From Valencia hispanica (lineage: Eukaryota; Chordata; Actinopteri; Cyprinodontiformes; Valenciidae), in assembly GCA_963556495.2 (NCBI GenBank), contig OY747716.1, positions 33,818,318-33,882,317 of the forward strand: DNA of 64,000 bases, given 5' to 3'. Of the stretch, positions 47,376-64,000 are shown piece after piece; positions within the stretch are counted from its first letter, which is position 1, and each line of letters starts with the position of its first letter. The translations under genes were made by a program, and so were the position numbers. Below the pieces are notes generated by a model that was not told the origin of the DNA, did not search any database, and worked only from the letters and a program-made list of their open reading frames with translations.

Positions 47376-47381
47376 TTTATT
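47376..47381 (-). other. mnx1: mnx1 candidate polyadenylation signal
   Basis: TTTATT on the plus strand reads AATAAA for mnx1, about 130 bases after the stop codon. A further candidate lies near 47,200. Confidence 0.35.
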
Positions 47382-47508
47382 GTTTTTCGGGGTCAGTTTT
47401 TTTGCGTTTTTCTTATAGGAAAAATTATTGGATTACATGCAACTGCATTTTTATTATTTTTTTTTACATTGAAACTTCCCAGAGTCAGTCAATTGGAGAT
47501 CAGCTCAG

Positions 47509-52739
<5,231 letters not shown>

Positions 52740-52990
52740 TGGTCCGGCCGGTGCGCGTCCTGGTTGCCTCTGCGGCTGCCTAGTTGGAGAAGAAAACAAC
52801 CCTGTTTTCCTCACCTTTCAGAAGTTGATGATGTGCTCCGAAGTGTGAGAGAAGAGCTCTGTTTGACACTTAATCCCGGTCAGATGGAGGCGATTGGTGC
52901 AGAGTGAGTCAGGGGGCCGTCCCCAACGCACGCACTCAGCGGACTCAACAACGCCTTCTGCCCTGATGACCGCGCACCAAGATGGTGGCA
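52740..52990 (-). promoter_or_regulatory. mnx1: mnx1 5'UTR and proximal promoter
   Basis: GC-rich for this window. Reading with the gene, CCAATCGCC (complement near 52,890-52,898) is a CCAAT box, with further GC-rich sequence between it and the ATG. No TATA box. The exact start of transcription is not visible. Confidence 0.45.
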
Positions 52991-53833
52991 GTAATATTTA
53001 CACCACTATTGTTTTAATGGCAGCGAAGAAGATGCATACTTTTTAAAATAAACTCATTGACTTCGTTATCCTATTGATTTTTTTCCTGTAGTGCGAAATA
53101 ACCGGAGAGCCGCTTTATTGTGACAGAGTTCAAACAAGCAAGTGTCAATGGGCTATGCCTGCTTTAGGAAAACAAGTAATAATAAATCATGTAGATCTGA
53201 TGTTATATTTGTAAAAATTTAAACCGATTTGGGCTACTTATGGTCATTGAAGTTCAGGGAACTTCTCATCTAATAGATTGGTTTAGTGAAACAAAACAAT
53301 AAAAATATTTGGTCTGGTTCTCTTTTGGCCAGGCATAATTTACTACCATATTATTAAAATGGAAGATTGTTCCCTTTCCGAGAACAAGTGTTGCCTTACT
53401 CTATTCAGAAGCTGCGTGTTTTTTGATGAGCTAAGTTCTCGGTATTATTCAGTGTTAAACTCATTCAACAAACCTTAAAATGAAAATAAAATATGTGATC
53501 TGTAAAGCATTGACTTCGACTCGACATTTTATCAAAGAATGGCATTTTTTAGGTCTTCTCAACATTAAATCGGTGGTGGTGGTGGGAGGGGGGTTCGAAA
53601 TGAAAGCCCCGTCACTCTAACTTTTTACTAAGAGTTTTCCTATTTAAAGATGAGGCATGTTTTCACTTCAGTTTTCTCAGACGAAGTTTTGATTACTGAT
53701 ATTGATTATTATTACTTGAGTTAAAATTTGAACAGATATGACATTGTTGTCAAATAAAGCACCATTTAGTAAAAATAAATAAAACAGTCAAACATTTAGA
53801 TTTTTATGATTAGGGGTGACATGGTATTGATAA

Positions 53834-54240
53834 GGGATGTGTATTGGTAAAAATCGGGTAATACGATATGCATCACGATACAGGGGAGACGATACGATAT
53901 ATCACGATACTATGAGTAAGAAGATATGTTGTGATTTTAAAACTTAATTTAACTGTAGAAAAAACTGTCCCATCATTCTAAACACTCCAACCTGTTTCAT
54001 ACTTTAACACATCCAGTTTTATCTAGCTGATCCACTGGAATGAAGAAGGTGAAAACAGCCACAAACTACCAGTCATGCTTTTAATTTTACTACCAAGATG
54101 ACCATCATCATTAATGGTTCCATTCAAAATAAAATAAAAATTAATGTGTTTTTTTTAAATCGATACATTGTTTTTGAATATCGATACAATATCATGATAT
54201 AAAATATCGCGATACATCGGCGTATCTATATTTTCTTAGT
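53834..54240 (+). mobile_element. Dispersed repeat, copy B
   Basis: Shares GATGTGTATTGGTAAAAATC, ATCACGATACAGGGG and AACACATCCAGTTTTATCTA with copy A at 40,681-40,920 and is longer, ending in ATATCGCGATACATCGG-type text. Probably a miniature DNA element. Confidence 0.7.
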
Positions 54241-54452
54241 ATTGATATGGAAGGCTGATATTCAGTGATTTTCATCCTGTCTCTCCACAGCCTTAAAACG
54301 AATTTTGCTGATCAGAATTTGGGGTCCCCTCAGACTTATCGTTCATGTCTTTGCCCGATCATGCCCTCGCATTGTAATTTGATTGGCGTTGTCTGCGCTC
54401 GGTCATCTTCCTTCCTGTGACACATCCAGTGATTGGCGCTGGCCAGAGGAAA

Positions 54453-54468
54453 GGGGGGGGGGGGGGGG
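54453..54468 (+). repeat. G16 run
   Basis: Sixteen uninterrupted G upstream of mnx1; could form a quadruplex and is length-unstable. Confidence 0.9.
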
Positions 54469-54889
54469 TTAATTAATTCGTTGTTTTTGTTCTTCTGTAT
54501 CTTTTATTTTTTAGACTTGTAAATTAAACGTGTTCGAATAAGTAATTTTTTCATGAAATTTGATAAAAAAAATAGCCTAATTTATAACGAACCTATAAAT
54601 GTTTTTGTTTAAGGCTTTCAGTCCCAACTTCTTTCACTTCTATAATGTGAAAAAACGTCAACACACGAGAAAAAAAAAACAATGAGAGGCCAACAGGGAA
54701 ATTTAAGTGAAAGCCCTCCTTCTGTCACTTCTAGAATCAAGAACTGGCAGACATACAGTATAAGGATAGATAGATATAATTTTTTCTAATTTGTTTATAA
54801 CTATATCTAATGAAAGGAAGAAAATAAAAAACGTCCAAATCATGCTGAGCAGACGGACGGATTCGGTCTGAATAAGCCACTTAAACCTA

Positions 54890-55230
54890 ATGGAAGAGGA
54901 GGTCGAAAACGAGAATTATTGACACCCTATTGCCCTTAACCTGTCTCCCAATAAAGCTGATTGGTTTTTGTCGATTCATCAGCGAAGGGCGCTCCTCGGG
55001 ACGTTTATTTGCTCGGGGGAAATCAACAAGTCAGCCAGGAGTTTTCTAGTAAAGGATCGCCGTTTAATTGCGGACCCTGATGATCATGACCAATTACAGA
55101 ATGATAACTGGGAGATTGATGCGGGTGCTGCGACGTCATCATGCGGGCCTGCAAGGAAACCTAAAAAGAAAAACATATGCAGAAGGTTACGGGGAGTGAG
55201 GGAGGAAGAACCAAAAATTGGCTGAATCTT
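54890..55230. promoter_or_regulatory. Candidate mnx1 upstream enhancer block 1
   Basis: Non-repetitive GC-balanced sequence 2.2-2.5 kb upstream of mnx1. Contains CCAATAAA, a CGTTTATTTG Hox/forkhead-type core, CGTTTAATTGC and CCAATTAC homeodomain cores and TGATGATCATGA. An open frame across it (from 54,968) resembles no family. Inference. Confidence 0.4.
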
Positions 55231-55489
55231 GCATGAAAATGTGCAAATGTGCAAATTTAACTTCTTCTAAATGTTACTAAATAATATCATTTTTGGTTTT
55301 GTTTTTTAACTGGTTTTCTTTATTCTCAGATGCATGATTTTTAGATCAGTGCTGTGCACTTGGGAAGCCTTCGTCTTTTCAAGTAGACTTGTTTCATTCC
55401 AGGACTATATCTGCAGCTTTGTGTGCTTTATTTGAAAGAAACTGAACAAAAATTAAGTTAAACGCATTTTATCAGCCTCATTTAACAAT

Positions 55490-55935
55490 CCGAGTCTTCA
55501 TCGGTATAAGGGTTTAATTTCATTAAGGGCTCCCCACACATGAATATTTCTATTAAGGCAGCGGTGAAATATGGGGCCATTTACTATTGGCCCCGGCCGA
55601 TCACCCAGATTTATCGCCCCTTTTCATCACATCTCTAAGCGAGAGAGAAATTAATAAGACCCGGCCCAAGATGGAGCCGGACCTGCAGAAGCCTTTTTCT
55701 TTCCCGAAAGCTGTTAATTTGCCCCGTAATTACGTCCACAATTAAGTAAAATACAAATCAACGTGACAAATCGGAAGAGTTTATATATTAATTACCTGCC
55801 GTGGATTAAGTGGGAGCGGCTCTGTCTCTTTTAATGCAATAAATACGTTCGCCCCAACTGGCCCAAAATGGATAAATTTATGAAATGTCGGGAAATGCTT
55901 TTGGAAACATTAACTGCTCATAATGATTCTCATTT
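55490..55935. promoter_or_regulatory. Candidate mnx1 upstream enhancer block 2 (homeodomain-site cluster)
   Basis: Dense in homeodomain cores: TAATTA at 55,727-55,732 and 55,789-55,794, plus AATTAATA, GTTAATTT, CAATTAAG and GGATTAAG, with TGACAAAT and CAATAAAT between. Unlike nearby AT-rich DNA it also has GC-rich pieces (GGCCCCGGCCGATC). This composition is typical of deeply conserved developmental enhancers. It lies 2.8-3.2 kb upstream of mnx1 and ends against a (TC)n microsatellite. Confidence 0.5.
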
Positions 55936-55936
55936 A

Positions 55937-57555
<1,619 letters not shown>

Positions 57556-57559
57556 CAAC

Positions 57560-58140
57560 ACAGGGTTTTAAAATGTCAAAATCTTTGAAAAATATGATGT
57601 GCCTTTGAATTGAGCCCCATTAGTCAAAACTATATAGAACCACCTTTTGCTGAAATTACAGCTGAGAGTTTCTTGGGGTATGACTAATCTTTTATTATCT
57701 AGAGACAAACTTTTTTGCAAACTTTTCTTTGCAAAGTAGCTCAAGCTCAGGCGAATTGGATACACAGTGTCTGTGACCATCAGTTTCTAAGTTTTGCTGC
57801 AGATTCATCTTGGATTTATGCAAGTAAAACGTTCAAGTTTGTTCCTATCTAATCAGAGAACCTTTTACCACATGTTTGCTGTGTCCCCTACATTGGTTGT
57901 AACAAACTGCGAATGAGACTTTTATACAGGGACAGTGTATAATTTCACATTGACCACAAAGCAAAGATGCTTTGTCACAGTTTATAGCAGATATGCTAAT
58001 TTCCTAAATTTATCCCCACCATATCTCATAGACACTCACTTACTCATCACAAAGTTATTAGAAGTGTGCAAACTAGATTTTGTAGCAACCATTGTTTGGT
58101 TAAATGTGCAAATGACCTGAAAGTAGTACATGCTAAAATC
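57560..58140 (-). mobile_element. Tc1/mariner-type remnant
   Basis: Antisense text: TAGAACCACCTTTTGCTGAA, TTCTTGGGGTATGACTAATC and AATCAGAGAACCTTTTACCA, a Tc1 subfamily distinct from those in lmbr1. Inactive. Confidence 0.6.
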
Positions 58141-58254
58141 TCTGTAGCAATGTTTTCCACTGACTCATTGTGACCACAAAAAGGGTGATCTGGCTTATGG
58201 CTTGCCTTGCCACTTTTTCAGAAAGGCCAGATTTGTTGGAGAGCTCAAATAATA

Positions 58255-58930
58255 GTTGTCCTGTCAAGGTCATGATTTATGTTATGAGATGGACCCAAAT
58301 ACAGAAATGCTTGAAAAAAACAGGAAAGTCCAAACTTATAATGATGCAGAAAACAGGAAAACTTGAAAATCAAGAACCTCAAAGAAAAACAGAGAACACA
58401 TATGGAACTAGTATTCAAAGGAAACACTGAAGTTAACTGGAGGATCTGACAAAGGACTGACTGATCTGAGAAGCTTTATTGTTGGGGAGGTTGATTAATG
58501 GAGGCAAGGGGGACTATTTACTAAATAAGGAACAGCTGAGAGAGAGTAGAGAGCTCAAGAGAAAACTGAGAAGGAATTAATGAAACAAATTAGTGATATG
58601 TTACCCTGACAAACAAAGGGTAACAACAATATAACAATAACAGTACATAATCAGACAGGAAGGTGACTAGAAATGCAAGAACAAAACCAGAACAAGCGGA
58701 GGACAGATTAAAAACATAATTCGGGACCTGAGAACTACACAAGGGGTGATAGCTATTCACAACGAACAGAGAAAACAAACCAATGTGCACAAGAAAGACA
58801 GCAAGTAGTACTGTAGTAAAGGACTGACCAACAAAAGTAAAACACAAATTCCATGAAGATTTATGGTAGAGATCACTCTGAAACACTGAAATGTGTTTTA
58901 AAGCTAAGTAATAAGGGGTGGGTTTAATCA
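58255..58930. mobile_element. Dispersed non-coding repeat
   Basis: Contains ATGAGATGGACCCAAATACA, GACAAAGGACTGACTGATCT and AACCAGAACAAGCGGAGGAC, purine-rich phrases common in fish interspersed repeats. Short frames here are fortuitous. Confidence 0.45.
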
Positions 58931-59089
58931 CATAAATGTATGTGTCTCATACAGCCGTCATTTTCATTTTAGCCTTTCAGTGACTTTTTTTGAGTGTTCT
59001 TCAATCAACATGGACTGGCTATAAAACAATAAACCGAAATTGATCTTCAAAAAGGAAAATTGGTTGCTCACTGTGTAACTTATTGGGGA

Positions 59090-59530
59090 TTAGTTCCATT
59101 CAACATAGGTTCAGAATTATACATGAAGACTTAAATACCTCACCTCCTTTCCCCTACCTTTAACTCCCACTGATGTTTGGTTGGATTTCCTTTGGAGTAC
59201 CTGCTGCATAATTCTGGATGGATATTTCACCATTATTTTAGGCAGAATTGGTGGAGTTAATCTAAACGGGTAAATTTCCTGACACAGACCTGGCTTTCAA
59301 AACATAGTCATTTTGTTTATAAGAGGATCAAGGTCTGAGCTATAAGAATGCCATCCTAGAAGCTTGCTAACCTACGTTTTCCTTCCCAAAACTGGTTTTG
59401 ATGTGTGTTTGGGATCATTATCCTGTTGGAACAATAAGTTGGCCCCATAGTCACAACCTTTTAGCTGTGGATTTGATGTGAAGCGGGGACCTCAAGCGTA
59501 GTTATAAAACTGCCAAGAGTTATAAAACAG
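59090..59530 (-). mobile_element. Tc1/mariner-type remnant
   Basis: Antisense text: CTGGTTTTGATGTGTGTTTG and GGATCATTATCCTGTTGGAA (the segment just outside the catalytic region in this family). Inactive. Confidence 0.6.
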
Positions 59531-59572
59531 AAATGACAGAATAACTTCGGCAGTATTGCTTAAATCATTTGC

Positions 59573-60358
59573 AGAGGTGGTTAGAGTACTCCAGAATTGT
59601 ACTGAAGTAAGAGAAGCACTACTTCAACATACTTTTTGCTCAAGCGAGAGTAAAAAGTTGCCTTCCAAGAAATTACTCAAGTTAGAGTAAACAACTATTT
59701 GGTAAAAAGGCCACTTATATACCGAGTAACTGATCATTATGTCTGATTTAATATAACATATTAACAATGTCATCAGACAGACAATGATATAAGGTTATGT
59801 GCAAATTCTGGTATCTTAAAAACTAAACAATAACATTAAAATGCAAATAAATAACATGATTATAAAATAACAAATTTTAAGCATATGAAACCTTTTTACA
59901 AATATTTTGTTTTCTAATGTAAAACTTATGAAACTAATACAGTAGGTAATGTATATTAATGTCAGAGCAGGGTAAAATGCTTCCGTTGACGATGTATGGT
60001 GTTGACCTTATATTTGCTTGACCTCCGAATGGCACAACATACTCAGCAGATACTCTAATGCAACATAGCATTAGAACATTGAAGCTTGTGTACAAACAAG
60101 AAGTCTCGCTTCAACATAAACTGTAGGTGTGTGTCTGTTTCTGGTGCATTTTTAGTTAAAACATATTTGTTCTTCATTCAGTGAAGCAATATTTCAGAAT
60201 AATATTACTCAAGTAGGCCTAAAGGTAAACAGTACGGTGCAGCAAAGGTAGGGCCTACTCCTAAAGGTAATTCTTTTCCCAAAAAAGTTACTCAAGTAAA
60301 TTGGTATATGTGAATATAAATTCTTTATATAGAGTCTGTGGTTAATACCCATCTCTGT
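59573..60358. mobile_element. hAT-like non-autonomous element
   Basis: Ends are inverted: left CAGAGGTGGTTAGAGTA, right, in complement, CAGAGATGGGTATTA. The interior repeats the theme of ACTCAAGT/TTACTCAAGTA, typical of a common fish element. No ORF. Confidence 0.6.
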
Positions 60359-60574
60359 TTATAAAGCTACCATCATTGCACTTGGCAGGTCAGACAGTTG
60401 TGCACTTATCACTTTTGTAACCCAAACCCAACCTAAAACCTCTTTTTACATTGAAAACTTTATCGTGAGTAACAAGAACTTGCTCTTCTTTTTTTAAGTA
60501 AGACGCATTCGTTCCTGCAAAATATGCAATTCAAAACCTCACACAAGTGTTCATGAAAGCTTCTCTATCTATCT

Positions 60575-60764
60575 AGTAGAAAGGCGGGTCAGACGCTCAA
60601 CTGACGTGGATTTCGACCAATCACCGTCTTGGAATTTGCAGGAAACGGAAGAAGTTGACTGTTTCTGTGTTGTGATGATTTCCAGAGTGGAGGAAAAGAA
60701 GACTTGATCATTGAATTTCTTATTGTCAGTGTTTCTGTTTCACTTCTTGTTTTAGAAGTCAAAG
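60575..60764 (+). promoter_or_regulatory. ube3c: ube3c promoter and non-coding exon 1
   Basis: GGCGGG GC-box (60,582-60,588), TGACGTGG CRE-like half site (60,602-60,609) and CCAAT (60,617-60,621) lie just upstream of the probable start. The non-coding exon ends with a GTAAGG donor after 60,764. The first intron contains CpG-bearing unique sequence to about 61,250. Confidence 0.55.
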
Positions 60765-61319
60765 GTAAGGAGGTCATTGATTATAGATGTAGTGCGTCTT
60801 GGCGTGTATTTTAATATTTAAATGATGTCAAACGGAACAGGCGGGTTGAAAGAATCCCCACGTAAAGTTAGCCTCTCTGACCCCTTAGCCGGCGGCTAGT
60901 TAGCTTCACCGCTAACGCGAACAAAATCAGGCTAAACACACGGGTATTGCTGTGTATTGAGGATTTTTTTCATTACTTGTTTGTTGTTTGCATTGTCGCG
61001 GTTGTTATATCGTGTCGCAAGGCATACCCCTCTTTAAAAACCCTAACAGCTGCTGAGTCATGAGCTACAGTAGCTAAGTTGGCTAACTATTGTTGCTGCA
61101 ATGTTAGGGTTGTCACTCTGAGAAACCAGCTAAAGGCAAACCTCGAGGTAGTTCTTCACAACTAAAGTTATTAACTGACCACAGGAATTAAAACTGTAGG
61201 TGTGTGAGGGGCTCCGCGTGTTATAAAACAAGGGTGGTTCGAAGTTAGAGCCCAAGTCCAGGGTCGTCAGGGTAGCTGTAACGTGTTTTAGTTATACTTG
61301 GTTTCGTTTTCTCTTTTAG

Positions 61320-61431
61320 AAATTCATCAAAAAAGTCTAATTCAGTCAATGGGAAAAATCTAACAATGTTCAGCTTTGAGGGAGATTTCAAGACGAGACC
61401 CAATGTGTCATTGGGAGGAGCGAGTAAAAAG
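61320..61431 (+). CDS. ube3c: ube3c exon 2 (start codon exon)
   Basis: Acceptor CTCTTTTAG; 46 bases of 5'UTR, then ATG at 61,366 and 22 codons; donor GTAAGG. Confidence 0.94.
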
Positions 61432-64000
61432 GTAAGGACAAGATCAACGTGGAGAGAAGTTGCTCAAAAAGAAAACAAACTTCACTCTGCTTACTGCAAA
61501 AATAAACCAGTAATAAAGCATGCTACTGCTTCAAGTGTTTAGCTTCTTTTTGGCTGTGTTGCTTTTCAGGAAGAAAAAGCCTCTTTGTTGCATCGCACAC
61601 AAGAAGAGAGACGGAAAAGAGAGGTAATCTCACCACATGTCTCTGTTGTGATTATATCTAAGAACTAAACATTGAGGTCCATTGAAACAAACTAACAATT
61701 TATGATTTGTTTTAAAGTCTAGACCCATTGTTACAAAATGAATATGTACCAACACTGATCTTTATTTACTGCAAGATAGAGCGGTTTTTCATTGAACAAT
61801 ATACAACTTTTAGACTTGGCTCGCAACCTTTAAAAACCTAGACCTCACACTGTGTGAACTTGACAATATAAAATCATCTCTAACGTGTGTCATCAGACAG
61901 AATTGCATCACAAATATCCAAAAATGAATGGAAAGTAAGTCCTTTCATTGATGCTTCTGTTTTTGGATTCGGACTTTTAAAAAAATGGAATGGATTAAAC
62001 AAAAGACGCAGCAGGGGAAGCTCTTCTCTGTTTTGGAAAAATACGACAAAGAGATGCCGGTGTTACGTCAATCTATGTTTCCCCTTCAGTATTTGTTCCC
62101 CCTACAGCCCTATTTTGGTGAAGCCAACTCTACTATCCTCAATCATAGTGTTCTGTAGGGTTGTGTCATCTTGGGTGCCTCGCCATTTTGATTCTGTTAA
62201 AATTCGGGCGGTACGATTCAATTATAAAATTATTATTTTTGTTACATATTTTTACCGTATTTAGGGTTTTTTATTCATTCAGCATCCAAACCAATTGGTG
62301 TTCTCTCTTTTGTTCATGTCAAACCACAAATAAGCCAACACATGTGCAAAATATCTTTCATAATAATCAAGGTCATATTTTCAAAGAAAGCTAAAGGAAA
62401 ATTGTGTTGGCAGTTTAAATATAATATAGGGTGACCCTATTTTGACTTCTATGAAATAGGAAACTTGGTCCAATCCTTAAACATAATCATATTCTGTTTA
62501 AAGTCCTAGAAGACTTTTGATTTTAACATATTTGTTTCTGCTCTATGTGGTAAAAAAAAATAAAAAAACTTCAGATCACCTTTTACAAATCAACCATTAC
62601 AGAAATGACATTAAAATCTAAAAATAAATAATCTTATTTGTTAGAAAATAAACCTGTCGCGATAATAGCTCCCTTTTAAGTTATACGGGACACAAATTAC
62701 ACAATAATCTAAAATTGTATTCTAAGAACATAAGTAATATTTCTTTATTCAAAGTAATAGAAAATAAAAAGCAGCATTCTCCCAAACACACTTACAGTAT
62801 ATACTCCAGTCCGTTTTTTTCCGGTGTCAATTTAATACAGAACTCAGAGCTCAGTGTTTTCATAGTTTTTGCGTCAGTTACACCAATGGGATGTTTGCCA
62901 CCTGTCATACACAGAAACAAATCTGCCAGCTATGAGTATGGTGCTCTCTGCCACACATTAGTCGCGACCGGGATGGATGAAGGACATTTCCTTCGTATTT
63001 CATGCTTAAAGCTGCACTTGGGCTGACGTCTGGTAAACATGAGCTGACCTGCGCTTGTGGATGACGCCATGGACAGCCCCGAAAAAGTTGACATGTCCGG
63101 GGAAAAGAAGATGTTGCTGCTAACATCATACACAACAGCAAAGACGCTTCTTTCACAACTAAAGTGCAAAATATTTGCTGTATTTTGTAAATTTCGTGTC
63201 GCATGGCTGAAAAAACTACCTGCAGCATACAGTTTCCGCCAGTCTGTCCCCTAAAAATGTCTGTGCAGCACACCAGACTTTTATGTTTTTCTCATTTAAT
63301 TTTTCTGAAAAATAAGAGATTTTTCAACACTTTTGAATTGCTATCGATTTAGCAAATTTTCACAATGCAATTAAACGATCTATGGTGAATTGGCGCACCC
63401 CTAATGTTCTGTCATCAAATAACAAAAAAATTTGGGGGATAGATATCTTTTCAGCATTTGAATAATTTCCCAATTCTGAGATAAAGTAAAAAAAATAAAG
63501 CAATAAATCCTGTTTTATCCTATCATTATATAGGCACCTTCGTGCACTGTAAGCAGAGGAAATACTCCCTGACTGGTCTACACAGTTCGTCATATACTCC
63601 CCCCCCCCTGCTCAATAGACTAGAGAAATGCATCCTGAATGCTCTATGAAGCTCATCACATTCCGTTTTCCCTGGGAATGTGACGATCGATCGTTTGAGC
63701 TTTCATTGGTTGTCATCGCTTCCCTGTGTACCAGCAGAGCACGGCGAGTTTAGGGGAAACATATCCTGACAGGAAAACATAGATTCACATAACAGCAGCT
63801 GTGGCAGACAATTTTAATGTGTAATGTGTTGAGAGAGTGTTATCTCATGTTATCCTGTTCTGTCCTCTGTATGTTTTTTAAGTAAATAAGTATTATATTA
63901 CTACAGTTTTGTCAGTTGTATTGTAGTTCTGTTAGTTTAAAAGCTTTGTTTCTTTGTTCCTTCAGGAAGAAAGAAAAAGACTGAAAAATGCCATCATCAT
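61366..64000 (+). CDS. ube3c: Ubiquitin-protein ligase E3C (UBE3C), N-terminal part
   Basis: UBE3C is a proteasome-associated HECT-type E3 ligase (Hul5 relative) that extends ubiquitin chains on hard-to-degrade substrates. Only the extreme N-terminus is in the window. Exon 2 starts in the 5'UTR at 61,320 with ATG at 61,366 and codes to 61,431; exon 3 is 61,570-61,623; exon 4 starts at 63,966 and is cut by the window edge. The reading is MFSFEGDFKTRPNVSLGGAS, then KKEEKASLLHRTQEERRKRE and EERKRLKNAIII, the start characteristic of UBE3C, leading into its IQ motif. The HECT domain lies far beyond the right edge. Synteny next to mnx1 agrees. Confidence 0.96.
61570..61623 (+). CDS. ube3c: ube3c exon 3
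   Basis: 18 codons, acceptor CTTTTCAG, donor GTAATC. Encodes EEKASLLHRTQEERRKRE. Confidence 0.94.
61624..62148. other. ube3c intron 3, proximal part
   Basis: AT-rich with no exon seen. The frame from 61,887 shows no family features. Confidence 0.5.
62157..63404. mobile_element. hAT-type element in ube3c intron 3
   Basis: Flanked by a perfect 8-bp duplication TGTTCTGT (62,149-62,156 and 63,405-63,412). Ends AGGGTTGTGTC and, in complement, TTAGGGGTGCGCC are hAT-like. The 1.25-kb interior has short frames on both strands (the longest, 122 codons, at 62,905-63,273 minus) but no hAT dimerisation or catalytic motif that I recognise, so it is probably non-autonomous. Confidence 0.75.
63599..63608 (+). 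repeat. C10 run
   Basis: Short homopolymer in ube3c intron 3. The surrounding 63,413-63,960 has no recognised element. Confidence 0.8.
63966..64000 (+). CDS. ube3c: ube3c exon 4 (partial)
   Basis: Acceptor TCCTTCAG. Encodes EERKRLKNAII, cut by the end of the window. Confidence 0.93.

Overview
The window is a piece of a vertebrate nuclear genome, almost certainly a ray-finned (teleost) fish and probably a spiny-rayed one. It holds four intron-rich protein genes in the order lmbr1 (-), nom1 (+), mnx1 (-), ube3c (+). This is the gene order of human 7q36. The introns are compact, mnx1 encodes a short 320-residue protein, and the background is packed with decayed Tc1/mariner copies, hAT-type elements, non-LTR fragments and long microsatellites, as in many fish genomes. 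All splice junctions given were read from the sequence and keep frame from exon to exon.

Layout: 1-30,322 is the 5' half of lmbr1 on the minus strand (exons 1-9; later exons lie off the left edge). Its fifth intron, 7,979-20,354, is where vertebrates keep the ZRS, the long-range limb/fin enhancer of Sonic hedgehog. 30,323-32,622 is a head-to-head intergenic region, and both flanking promoters carry a YY1-type ATGGCGG motif. 32,623-44,414 is the complete nom1 coding region in 11 exons. Its tenth intron contains a nearly intact Tc1-type transposon with 200-bp inverted repeats and a transposase frame broken by one stop codon. 44,415-47,508 is a tail-to-tail spacer with two enhancer-like blocks. 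47,509-52,739 is the complete mnx1 homeobox gene in three exons. 52,740-60,574 is the mnx1/ube3c spacer, with AT-rich homeodomain-site blocks that look like developmental enhancers. From about 60,575 the 5' end of ube3c begins (non-coding exon 1, coding exons 2-4) and runs off the right edge.

How it fits together: lmbr1, nom1 and ube3c look like broadly expressed genes that act as hosts or bystanders for regulatory DNA, while shh (outside the window) and mnx1 are the tightly regulated developmental genes. The most valuable non-coding content is therefore the set of non-repetitive, moderately GC-rich blocks in lmbr1 intron 5, nom1 intron 8 and around mnx1. I identified these by composition, motif content and synteny, not by alignment. 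The least ordinary mobile element is a 1.24-kb long-inverted-repeat element in lmbr1 intron 2 that carries a THAP-like zinc-finger fragment and near-perfect 8-bp flanking repeats, suggesting a P-element-like transposon. No bacterial-style system, CRISPR array, tRNA or rRNA gene was found.
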